The notes beneath the pieces are model-generated. The model was given only the letters and a program-made list of their open reading frames with translations. It searched no databases and had not been told where the DNA came from. A DNA stretch of 64,000 nt, from the NCBI RefSeq assembly GCF_001544015.1, contig NZ_AP014924.1, positions 3,596,001 to 3,660,000 on the forward strand. The letters run 5' to 3'. This document shows, in pieces, positions 8,339 to 15,640 of the stretch. A program made the translations under genes and the position numbers. The first letter of the stretch is position 1. The number at the start of each line of letters is the position of its first letter. This DNA comes from Limnochorda pilosa (lineage in GTDB: Bacteria > Bacillota > Limnochordia > Limnochordales > Limnochordaceae).

Positions 8339-8920
8339 TCAGGCCGCCGCCAGCCCGCTGAACCCCAGAAATGCCAGGGACATGAGCCCGGCGATGAGGA
8401 GCGAGAGCGCCGTCCCCTGCAGGGCGGGCGGAACGTCGGCGAACTCCATCTCCTCCCGGATGCTGGCCATCATCACCATCGCCAGGGTGAAGCCTGCGGC
8501 GCTTCCGATCGCGAAGACCAGGGTCTGGGCCAGGCTGTAGCCGTTGATCACCACCAGCAGGGCAAGCCCCAGGATGGCGCAGTTGGTGGTGATGAGGGGC
8601 AGGTAGATCCCGAAGGCCTCGTACAAGGCGGGGCTCATCTTGCGGATCACCATCTCCAGCAGCTGCACCAGGACCGCGATCACCAGGATGAAGGCCACGT
8701 ACTGAAGGTAGGCAAGCCCCAGGGGACCGAGCACGTAGGTCTGCAGGAGCCAGACCACCACCCCCGTCACCAGCATCACGAAGGTGACCGCGGCGCCCAT
8801 GCTGGCCGCCGCCTTCACCTCCCGGGTGACGCCCAGGAAGGGGCAGATCCCCAGGAATCGTGAGAGCAGGAAGTTGTTGACCAAGGCCGCGCCCACGAAG
8901 AGCAGAAGCAGCTCGCTCAT
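8339..8920 (-). CDS. rnfA: RNF complex subunit A
   Basis: Polytopic membrane subunit of the ferredoxin:NAD+ oxidoreductase, expected six TM helices and part of the membrane iron-sulfur site and ion path. Typical segments: NNFLLSRFLGICPFLGVT with the conserved Cys26, and LITTNCAILGLALLVV with the second conserved Cys, the two residues that bind the intramembrane FeS cluster in this family. 193 residues, standard length. It starts 13 nt after rnfE and shares the inverted-topology fold of RnfE. Confidence 0.95.
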   Translation of the reverse strand: MSELLLLFVGAALVNNFLLSRFLGICPFLGVTREVKAAASMGAAVTFVMLVTGVVVWLLQTYVLGPLGLAYLQYVAFILVIAVLVQLLEMVIRKMSPALYEAFGIYLPLITTNCAILGLALLVVINGYSLAQTLVFAIGSAAGFTLAMVMMASIREEMEFADVPPALQGTALSLLIAGLMSLAFLGFSGLAAA

Positions 8921-8933
8921 CGACGCATCCTCC

Positions 8934-9611
8934 TCACGAGGCCAGGTTCCGGCTCACGGCCGGAATCGGCTGGGCTTCCCGCCTGGCCGGCGTCCCCCCG
9001 CCCCGGCGCAGCAGGTTGAGCATGGCCAGCAAGGCGGCCATGGTGATGAACGCGCCGGGAGCCAGCTTGAAGAGGCCCACGGTGGGCGCCGCCGCCGGCA
9101 GCACCTGGAAAGAGAACCAGGTTCCGGATCCCAGGATCTCCCGGATCGACGAGATCGCCACCAGAGCCCACGTGTAGCCCAGCCCGAAGCCGATCGCGTC
9201 CGCGGCCGCACGCCCGGGCGACACGTGCGATCCAAACCCCTCCACCCGGCCGAGGATGATGCAGTTGACCACGATCAGCGGCACGAAGAGGCCCAGGATC
9301 CGATGAACCGGCGGCATCGTCCCCGCCAGCACCAGATCCACCACCGTCACCAGCGTGGCGATGACGATGGTGTACACGGGGATCCGGATCGTCCTCGGAA
9401 CCGACCGGCGAACCGCCGAGACGATCACGTTGGATCCCAGCAGCACGAAGGTCACCGCGATGCCCATGACGGCGCCGTACAGCACGCCGGTGGTCACTGC
9501 CAGCGACGGGCAGAGGCCGATCACCAGGAAGAAGGGCGGCGTCTGCTTGTAGAGACCCTGGGAGAGGATCCCCTTCAGCTCGCTCCAGCGTGCCCGTGGT
9601 TCTCTGGCCAT
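8934..9611 (-). CDS. rnfE: RNF complex subunit E
   Basis: Polytopic membrane subunit, homologous to RnfA in inverted topology. The N-terminus KGILSQGLYKQTPPFFLVIGLCPSLA holds the first conserved Cys; VPLIVVNCIILGRVEGFG carries the second. The C-terminal ~25 residues after LNLLRRGGG are polar and not conserved. 225 residues, normal. It starts 11 nt after rnfG, so translation is probably coupled. Together with RnfA it should bind the membrane FeS cluster and take part in Na+ or H+ transport; which ion is used cannot be told from the sequence. Confidence 0.95.
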   Translation of the reverse strand: MAREPRARWSELKGILSQGLYKQTPPFFLVIGLCPSLAVTTGVLYGAVMGIAVTFVLLGSNVIVSAVRRSVPRTIRIPVYTIVIATLVTVVDLVLAGTMPPVHRILGLFVPLIVVNCIILGRVEGFGSHVSPGRAAADAIGFGLGYTWALVAISSIREILGSGTWFSFQVLPAAAPTVGLFKLAPGAFITMAALLAMLNLLRRGGGTPARREAQPIPAVSRNLAS

Positions 9612-9622
9612 GGTCGTACCCC

Positions 9623-10660
9623 CTACCGGTCTTGACCCTGGAGCCCGGTGATCTGCCGGACCGCCCTGGCCACTGCTCCGGCCACCGCCTTGGAGGAGAT
9701 GGTGGCGCCGGTGATCCCGTCTATGTCCGTCCCCACCTCGAAGCGGGCGTCCAGGGCCTTGCCCGCGAACTGGCCGGCGAACTCAGGCTCGGCCACCCGG
9801 GCGCCCAGGCCCGGCGTCTCTTTCTGCTCCACCACCCGGATGCCCCGAACGACCCCCGCCTGGGGATCCACGGCCACCAGGACCCGGATGGGACCATCGA
9901 AGCCGTCGGCCGACGCCTCGGCCAGGAGGCCCACCGGTGCACCCGCCGCGTCCCGGGCTTCCCAGACAGGCCCCTGAAGCTCCACCTCGGAGCCCAGCAA
10001 CTCCTGCGCCAGGGCGAGCGGGGGCGCGGGTCCCGCGGCTGCGGCCTCCGAGCTGGCTCCGGCCTCGTCCGCAGGCGGCGTGGGAGCCCGGCTCGCCCGG
10101 GGCAGCCGGTAGCCCAACGCCATGAGGACATCGCCGGCCGTCCGGCCCACTGCGTTGGCCACGGCCCGTGACGAGACCGTGGCGCCCGTGATGCCGTCCA
10201 CGTCCTTGCCGACCTGGAAGGCATCGACCACCGACTTGCCCCGGAACTGGTCCCGGAAAGAGGGCTCTTCGATGCGTGACCCCAGCCCGGCCGTCTCCGT
10301 GTGCTCCAGGACGGCCACGCCCGCCACCTGGCCCTCCTTGGGTTCCAGGCCTACGGCCAGCTTCACCAAGCCCTGAGATCCCTGGCCCATCACGTTGTAG
10401 ACCACGCCCAGGACGTTCCCGCCGGCGTCCAGGGCCTCGTAGACTGGCTCCTCCACCGCGTCAGGCAAGGGCTTCTCCGGCTCGACGGGCTGGAAGTCGG
10501 CGGCCTCGGGAAAGACCTGCTTGAAGCCCACCTCGAACTGGGCCTTCAGGCGCTGGGCCTCGATGCGCGGGTTCATCCACCCGTAGAAGACGGCAAGGAC
10601 CGCCCCCGAGAGGAGGGAAACCAGACCGAGCACGACGATCATCCGCCAGGCGCTACGCAC
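9623..10660 (-). CDS. rnfG: RNF complex subunit G with two FMN-binding domains
   Basis: RnfG is a single-TM, externally exposed flavoprotein with FMN covalently bound to Thr of an (S/T)GAT motif. Here TM residues 6-27 are followed by a first FMN-binding domain with GLGSRI (125-130) and DGITGATVSS (155-164), an Ala/Pro linker (about 188-215) and a second domain with GLGARV (284-289) and DGITGATISS (314-323). The protein is 345 residues, against about 180-210 for ordinary RnfG. Both acceptor motifs look intact. The duplicated domain would give one extra flavin in the electron path between RnfB/C and RnfD, or serve as an alternative donor site. The start overlaps rnfD by 8 nt. Confidence 0.93.
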   Translation of the reverse strand: MRSAWRMIVVLGLVSLLSGAVLAVFYGWMNPRIEAQRLKAQFEVGFKQVFPEAADFQPVEPEKPLPDAVEEPVYEALDAGGNVLGVVYNVMGQGSQGLVKLAVGLEPKEGQVAGVAVLEHTETAGLGSRIEEPSFRDQFRGKSVVDAFQVGKDVDGITGATVSSRAVANAVGRTAGDVLMALGYRLPRASRAPTPPADEAGASSEAAAAGPAPPLALAQELLGSEVELQGPVWEARDAAGAPVGLLAEASADGFDGPIRVLVAVDPQAGVVRGIRVVEQKETPGLGARVAEPEFAGQFAGKALDARFEVGTDIDGITGATISSKAVAGAVARAVRQITGLQGQDR

Positions 10661-11618
10661 CGGCCGTCGCCCCTTTCCTGGGCCGCGGGCGCGTCAGCAG
10701 GTTGACCAGCGGCACCAGCGAGTTCATGAAGAGAATGGAGAAGGCCACGCCTTCCGGGTAGCTGGCCCAGAGGCGGATCACCATGGTCACGGCCCCGGCG
10801 CCCACCCCGAAGAGGAGCCGCCCCAGCCGGGTCAGGGGCGTGGTGACGGGGTCCGTGGTGACGAAGAAGGCACCGAAGAGGACCCCCCCGGCCAGGAGCT
10901 CGGTCAGGGGCGGCTCACCGAACGCCCAGCCCATCGCGGCCACGGTGGCCAGCATCCCCACCACCGGCCGCCAGTCGGCGACCCGGCTCGCCAGGAGCAA
11001 CGCGCCCCCCAGCAGGATGGCCGGGGCCGAAGTCTCCCCGAGCGATCCCGCCGTGGTGCCCGCAAAGAGACGCCACACGTCCAGGCCCGCGCCTTCCCGG
11101 AGCTGCGCCAGGGGGGTCGCCCCGGTCACCAGGTCGAAGGGTTGGAGCCACCCACCCATGAGGGCCGGGAAGCTCACCATGAGAAAGACCCTGCCCACCA
11201 TGGCTGGATGGAAGAGCTGGTAGCCGTACCCTCCGAAGAGCTCCTGGGCGACCAGCACGCCGAAGAGCGCCCCCACCACCGGCAACCAGAGGGGGACCCC
11301 CGGCGGCAGCGAAAGGGCCAGGACCAGCCCCGTCACCAGGGCAGGACCCGCGGGGACAGCAAGGGATCGCCCTCGCGCCCAGCGCGCAAGCACCTCGGCC
11401 CCGTAGGCTCCGGCCACGGCCAGGACCGCGACCGCCAGGGAGCGCCACCCGAAGAGGTGGATCGCCACGCCCAGCGCCGGGACCAGGGCCGCGGTGAAAA
11501 CGGAGGTGATGGTCTGCCGGGTAAGGGCCGCGTGGGTGTAGGGAGCCGGCCCGATGACGAGCGGTGGCCTCGAGGGAGCGGAACCGTCCTGGGTGACGGT
11601 GGTGGGGGCGGTGCTCAC
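10653..11618 (-). CDS. rnfD: RNF complex subunit D
   Basis: Polytopic flavoprotein of the NqrB/RnfD family, carrying covalent FMN and taking part in ion transport. A ~20-residue polar N-terminus precedes PAPYTHAALTRQTITSVF; helices follow; the FMN attachment motif is VTGATPL (residues 164-170, Thr168), with QLFHPAMVGRVFLM just before it and the conserved FGAFFVTTDPVTTPLT and SYPEGVAFSILFMNSLVPL segments near the C-terminus. Start GTG at 11618 overlaps the rnfC stop (GTGA). 321 residues, normal. Confidence 0.95.
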   Translation of the reverse strand: MSTAPTTVTQDGSAPSRPPLVIGPAPYTHAALTRQTITSVFTAALVPALGVAIHLFGWRSLAVAVLAVAGAYGAEVLARWARGRSLAVPAGPALVTGLVLALSLPPGVPLWLPVVGALFGVLVAQELFGGYGYQLFHPAMVGRVFLMVSFPALMGGWLQPFDLVTGATPLAQLREGAGLDVWRLFAGTTAGSLGETSAPAILLGGALLLASRVADWRPVVGMLATVAAMGWAFGEPPLTELLAGGVLFGAFFVTTDPVTTPLTRLGRLLFGVGAGAVTMVIRLWASYPEGVAFSILFMNSLVPLVNLLTRPRPRKGATAGA

Positions 11619-12952
11619 CGCACCACCACCTTCTCCCTGGTGGTTTCGTGCGCGACCCCGTCCCGCTTCCGCCCGATCTCGTACCGGGCCAGCTGGATCG
11701 ACTGGAAGAGGTAGCGTCCGGCCGGGCAGACGTAGGCACAGGCGCCGCATCCGCTGCAGAGCATGGCCCCTTCGGCCTCGGCGTCGGCCCAGCGCTCCCG
11801 TTCGGCGTACCGGGCCAGGTAGATGGGCGAGAGGGCCTCGGGGCAAGCGTCGATGCACCGGCCGCACCGGATGCAGAGGGTGGTGGGTACCGAGGCCGCC
11901 GCCGCCTGGCTCAGGGCCAGCACCGCACGGGTGGAGGCGCACGTGGTGATCTCCTCGCTCCCCACGGCCACCCCCGTGAGCGGGCCGCCCAGCACGATCT
12001 GGCGTGGCTCCCGTGCCCGGCCCGCCGCGTCCAGCAGGTGGGAGACGGGCGTTCCCAGGGGAACCAGGTAGTTGCCGGGCGTGGCCACCGCATCGCCGGC
12101 GACGGTGACGAGCCGGTGCGTGAAGGGCCGACCGTCGCGCAGCGCCCGGGCCAGGGCGTAGAGGGTGGTCACGTCGAAGACGGCGAGCCCGAGCGAGCCG
12201 GGCGTCTGCCCAGGGGCAAGCTCCGAGCCGGTGAGGGATGGGATCAGGTAGCGCTCCAGGCCTTGGGGAAAGCGATCCGACAGCACGTGCACCTGGACCG
12301 CTTCGCCGTCGTGCAGCAAATCCTTGACGACTCGGGCGAAGCGACGGTCGGCGCCCGAGAGGGCGATCATGCCGGTGTGGGCTCCTGTCGCCCGCATCGC
12401 GGCCCGCAGCCCGTACAGCACGGTGGCAGGCTCCGCGTGGAGGAGGACCCGCTCGGACTGGACGTGCGGCTGAGTGACGCACGCGTTAAGGATCAGGCTC
12501 TCCACGGGCTGATCGGGTGCCAGGCTGCGCGCCAGGGGAACGCCGCCCCGGGCCAGGTCGGGGATGCCCGCCTCGAACGCCCGCAGCCGGATCGCCTCCG
12601 GCGGCGGCGCTTCAGGGTCGGGCCACCCCGACTCCGCCGGAGCCCACTGGGCGCGGCCGTCGCTCTTGATGAAGATGGAAAGGACCAGGTCGCCCGTAGG
12701 TCCCAAAGCCGGCCCCACGTCCGTCACTTCCCCCGAAAGGGGAGCGTGCAGCGGAACACCGTCGCCCTCCGGCTCGGCCAGGCGCTGGCCGCCCAGCACG
12801 GCGTCGCGTTTCTTCACCACCGGCTTCAGCGGGCGACCGGCTTGTGCACAGGCAAGAACGAGCAGGCCCGGCTCGGCCACTGAAAGGATGGGTCCGAGGG
12901 GGCTCCGCTGCTCCCCGGTCCTTACGCCGCCCCGCATCCTCCGCCCTCGCAT
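11615..12952 (-). CDS. rnfC: RNF complex subunit C
   Basis: Peripheral cytoplasmic subunit that binds NADH and FMN and carries two 4Fe-4S clusters. Features: N-terminal barrel region PVVKKRDAVLGGQ, the GDAVATPGNYLVPLGTPVSHLL region, the VLGGPLTGVAVGS nucleotide-binding stretch and two ferredoxin motifs CIRCGRCIDACPEAL and CSGCGACAYVCPAG. Start: ATG 12952 has GGAGGGG 8 nt upstream; a longer frame back to 13039 overlaps the promoter and is unlikely. 445 residues. First gene of the rnf operon. The N-terminus lacks a longer His-rich or Cys motif seen in some relatives; otherwise ordinary. Confidence 0.94.
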   Translation of the reverse strand: MRGRRMRGGVRTGEQRSPLGPILSVAEPGLLVLACAQAGRPLKPVVKKRDAVLGGQRLAEPEGDGVPLHAPLSGEVTDVGPALGPTGDLVLSIFIKSDGRAQWAPAESGWPDPEAPPPEAIRLRAFEAGIPDLARGGVPLARSLAPDQPVESLILNACVTQPHVQSERVLLHAEPATVLYGLRAAMRATGAHTGMIALSGADRRFARVVKDLLHDGEAVQVHVLSDRFPQGLERYLIPSLTGSELAPGQTPGSLGLAVFDVTTLYALARALRDGRPFTHRLVTVAGDAVATPGNYLVPLGTPVSHLLDAAGRAREPRQIVLGGPLTGVAVGSEEITTCASTRAVLALSQAAAASVPTTLCIRCGRCIDACPEALSPIYLARYAERERWADAEAEGAMLCSGCGACAYVCPAGRYLFQSIQLARYEIGRKRDGVAHETTREKVVVR

Positions 12953-13049
12953 CGACCTTGCCCCTCCAACGGTACGGCGTCTGCCGCACGGCTCGGATGA
13001 CGTCCTTCGGACTATGTGCTTGTGAAGACTATCACTCACTTCCCGACTC

Positions 13050-13078
13050 AGTGTACCACCACCGCGAGGGCCTGTAAA
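13050..13078 (-). promoter_or_regulatory. Promoter of the rnf operon
   Basis: On the minus strand TTTACA (13073-13078) and TACACT (13050-13055) are separated by exactly 17 bp, a good sigma-70-type match. It lies about 100 nt before the rnfC start and no other strong candidate is seen upstream of the operon. Confidence 0.7.
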
Positions 13079-13233
13079 GCCGCGCCCAGAAGGGCTCGTG
13101 CGTCAGAGAACCTAGCGTGATGGGTCCTTTCAGACATCTTCGGGGGAACCGCCCATACCCATGGGTGGGGGAAGATCTTCACGGGGCGGGGGCTACGGGG
13201 TCCCCACCCTTGCATACCGAGGAGGCGGTGGTC

Positions 13234-13788
13234 TTGCAGCGGATCATCGTGGGGAGGCTCCCCCGCTGGGCGTGGCCGGTAGGCATCGCAGCGGCCATGC
13301 TGATCCTCTTGAGCGTCTACCGGTGGGGTTTCCAGGCCCGGGCGGCCGGGGCCTCCGCCGAGCTCCGGGGCGGGCCGCTGGCCCCGCAGATCACGGGCAC
13401 GATGACGCTGGAGGCCGTCCCCGGCGGCACCCGCGTGACCGTGCGGGTGCAGGGGCTGCCAGGGCACCGGCCCGGACCTCCGCCCACGGGGCCGCTTGGC
13501 TTCCACATCCACGAGAAGCGGACCTGCGAGGTCGGCGATCCCAACGACCCCTTCACGGCCGCCGGGGGCCACTTCAACCCCGACGGAGAGCCCCACGGCA
13601 ACCATGCCGGCGACTTCCCGGTCCTCTTCTCCAACGACGGCACCGCGGAGGCGAGCTTCTTCACCAACCGCTTTCGCCCGCAGGACGTGGTGGGCCGCTC
13701 GGTGATCGTGCACCAGCATCCGGACGACTACCGCACCCAGCCGGCAGGCGACTCAGGCCCGCGCCTGGCCTGCGGGGTGATCCGCTAG
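13234..13788 (+). CDS. Membrane-anchored Cu/Zn superoxide dismutase family protein
   Basis: Extracytoplasmic superoxide dismutase of the SodC family. An N-terminal anchor or signal segment (WPVGIAAAMLILLSVYRW, about residues 13-30) precedes the domain. Metal ligands are in place: GFHIHEK (Cu His pair), GGHFNPDGEPHGNHAGDFP (His/His and Zn Asp), and the late VIVHQHPDDY (Cu His). Cys of RTCEVGD and LACGVIR form the usual disulfide. Start: TTG 13234 lies 8 nt after GAGGAGG; the longer frame from 13117 has no ribosome site. Divergent from rnf; protects the exterior side against superoxide, apt beside flavin and FeS electron carriers. 184 residues. Confidence 0.9.
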   Translation: MQRIIVGRLPRWAWPVGIAAAMLILLSVYRWGFQARAAGASAELRGGPLAPQITGTMTLEAVPGGTRVTVRVQGLPGHRPGPPPTGPLGFHIHEKRTCEVGDPNDPFTAAGGHFNPDGEPHGNHAGDFPVLFSNDGTAEASFFTNRFRPQDVVGRSVIVHQHPDDYRTQPAGDSGPRLACGVIR

Positions 13789-13866
13789 ACGGGCGCGTCC
13801 TGGCCGGCGGATCCTTCAATGTCGGGAGGCCGTTCCCTCCCGGGCCAACCCAGGGAGTCAGAGGCG

Positions 13867-14181
13867 TCAGGGCTCGGCCCGTTCCTCCAGGTCCCGCTTC
13901 ATCTGGAGGTACGTCTCCCGGTCGATCTCGCCCTTTGCGTAGCGGCGGTTGAGCAACTCGAGCGCGCTCGGCTCCCCTGGCCCGGGCCCCGCTTCGAGCC
14001 TGGCGGGCGGGCCGGCCCGATCGGCGCGTTCATCCGCATCAGGGCGCCAGATCACCCGTACCACCCAGACCACCAGCGCAATGACGGCCACCATCAGGAC
14101 CAGGTTCAAGAGCCCACCCAGGGCGAACCCCCAGAAGCTCCCGGGCCCTGTGTACCACCCGTTGTTCCAGAACCAGTGCAC
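13867..14181 (-). CDS. Small membrane protein with C-terminal SHOCT domain
   Basis: 104 residues: Trp/Gly-rich N-terminus (WFWNNGWYTGPGSFWGF), one TM helix (about residues 20-41), a polar linker, and a C-terminal SHOCT helix pair LELLNRRYAKGEIDRETYLQMKRDL. SHOCT domains are short oligomerisation modules of unknown detailed function. Start GTG at 14181 follows a purine-rich AAGGGGGCAGGCGG. Last gene of the cytochrome c maturation cluster; convergent with the sod gene 78 nt away, where GGGAGG...CCTCCC near 13829-13849 could form a hairpin. Function unknown. Confidence 0.8.
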   Translation of the reverse strand: MHWFWNNGWYTGPGSFWGFALGGLLNLVLMVAVIALVVWVVRVIWRPDADERADRAGPPARLEAGPGPGEPSALELLNRRYAKGEIDRETYLQMKRDLEERAEP

Positions 14182-14383
14182 CCGCCTGCCCCCTTGTTGG
14201 GACGTGCCCCTGCGTCCACGTAGCGTGCCCCGTACCGCCACGTGCCTGTCGTAGGGCCTTCAGGGTCGGCCAACTCCTGCACTTCGATGGGCGCCGGGCC
14301 CGTCCCTGCGGGCGTGCCATCCGTCGACCCGGTTTCGTACGGCATCGGCCACCTCGGCCTCGAGGCGGCGGCGGAGCTCGGCT

Positions 14384-14668
14384 TCACGGGCGCCGGCGGG
14401 GTCGGGCCGTCCCCCTGGCCAGCAGGTCGTCCTTCATCACCCGGTAGTCCTCGTCCGACACCTTTCCGGTGCGGTAGTCCATCTCGAGCTCGGCCAGCCC
14501 CACCAGCACCCGCCTGCGCGCGGCCTCCCGGCCGCCGGTGTGGAATGGACTCGAGCCACCACCGACCTCGACGCCCCTGGTGATCCCAGCCGCCCCGCGC
14601 CTCAGCGGCAACAGAACCAGGCCCATCCCCACCGCCAGGAGCACACTTTCCAGAATGAGAAGCACCAT
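14384..14668 (-). CDS. CcmI-like small membrane protein, probably frameshifted at its 3' end
   Basis: 94 residues: one N-terminal TM segment (MVLLILESVLLAVGMGLVLLPL) and a coiled, charged region LVGLAELEMDYRTGKVSDEDYRVMKDDLLARG that resembles the c-type cytochrome biogenesis CcmI/CycH N-terminal unit. The frame stops at 14384, but a +1 frame immediately continues with an in-frame helix AREAELRRRLEAEVADAVRN down to a stop at 14260-14262, as expected for a longer relative. I read this as a one-base frameshift near 14390, either a real mutation or a sequence error. ATG 14668 has GGAGGGC upstream. Confidence 0.6.
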   Translation of the reverse strand: MVLLILESVLLAVGMGLVLLPLRRGAAGITRGVEVGGGSSPFHTGGREAARRRVLVGLAELEMDYRTGKVSDEDYRVMKDDLLARGTARPRRRP

Positions 14669-14685
14669 AACGCCCTCCATTCGCG

Positions 14686-15129
14686 TCACCCCTGAGGATT
14701 TCCGGGGCCGGCGTCCCCTCCCGTTCCGCTGCGTGCCGGCACACCCGCCCGTTCCGTCTCGAGCTGCACCAGCACTCCCATGAGGGCCTCCCGCCGTGCC
14801 CGGTAGGCGTCGTCGGGGACCTCACCCCGGAGATGGGAGGCTTCAAGCCCCACCAGGGCCTCGAAGAGCTCCCCGGCGGAGTCGGGCCCCAAAGTCCTGG
14901 AGACGTCCGACTCGCCCGCCAGCTGGATCCCCTGGCCCCGTCTGGCCGCGCGGCGCCCCACGTAGAGGAGGCCGATCCCCGCCGCCAGGCCCACGAGGAT
15001 CATGAGCACGCCTCCTAGCATCCCTGCGTGGCCGGGCTGGCCGGTAACCCGCATCCACAGCCGGACGTTGGCCGAGCCGCCGTGGAAGCCCTGGTTCAAG
15101 AGCGGCAGCGTCTGCAGAAGGAAGGGCAT
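14686..15129 (-). CDS. Membrane protein of the cytochrome c maturation cluster
   Basis: 147 residues. Start ATG at 15129 with AAGGGGGG upstream. A first ~35 residues, a TM segment (MLGGVLMILVGLAAGIGLLYVG, about 37-58), then a soluble segment ELFEALVGLEASHLRGEVPDDAYRARREALMGVLVQLE that looks like the SHOCT/CcmI-like helical unit shared by its neighbours. Sits between ccmH (34 nt upstream) and the 94-residue protein (17 nt downstream), so a maturation accessory role is likely. No database family recognised with certainty. Confidence 0.7.
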   Translation of the reverse strand: MPFLLQTLPLLNQGFHGGSANVRLWMRVTGQPGHAGMLGGVLMILVGLAAGIGLLYVGRRAARRGQGIQLAGESDVSRTLGPDSAGELFEALVGLEASHLRGEVPDDAYRARREALMGVLVQLETERAGVPARSGTGGDAGPGNPQG

Positions 15130-15163
15130 GGCGTCGTCCCCCCTTGCCAGGCTGCTTGGGTGA

Positions 15164-15640
15164 TCAAAGGTAATCCTTCATCTCCCTGGCGAGACGCTGC
15201 TCGAGCAGGCGCCGCTCGGTGTCGCTCAGACCCGCGGCCGGCCCTGCCGCCTCCTCCCTGAGGACCGGGCGGGCCCAGCGGCGCACCAGCAGGACGAGGA
15301 GTGTCGCCCCTGCCATGACGGCGGCGAAGGGCAAGATCCACGCGGTCAGGTTGAAACCCTGCTTGGTGGGAGCCGCCAGAACCGTTTCGCCGTAGGCAGC
15401 CACGTAGTCGGCCAGGATCTGGTCGCGGGTCTGCCCCTCCCCCAGCCGGGCGGCGAAGTCCTCGCGGGCACCCACAGCCCAGCTGCACTCGCAGTCCTTG
15501 ACCACCATGCCGCAGCCGCACTGGCAGATGAGCGCCGCCTCCAAGGCCCGCACCTCCGCGCGGGCGTCGGGGGCCTCAGCCTGGACCATGCCTCCTGCCA
15601 GCGCGTAGAGGATCGCGGCGACGAGCATGACCGTCCTCAC
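15164..15640 (-). CDS. ccmH: Cytochrome c-type biogenesis protein CcmH
   Basis: Thiol-disulfide component of the CcmF/H haem lyase, reducing the CXXCH Cys of apocytochrome c outside the membrane. Signal segment MRTVMLVAAILYALAGGMVQA, then the family's thiol region LICQCGCGMVVKDCECSWA, Cys-richer than the usual LRCxxC, then ILADYVAAYGETVLAAP and a TM helix (WILPFAAVMAGATLLVLLV), ending in a charged LEQRLAREMKDYL. The start overlaps the ccmF stop by 4 nt. 158 residues, typical of the short gram-positive/Chloroflexi-like form. Confidence 0.88.
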   Translation of the reverse strand: MRTVMLVAAILYALAGGMVQAEAPDARAEVRALEAALICQCGCGMVVKDCECSWAVGAREDFAARLGEGQTRDQILADYVAAYGETVLAAPTKQGFNLTAWILPFAAVMAGATLLVLLVRRWARPVLREEAAGPAAGLSDTERRLLEQRLAREMKDYL

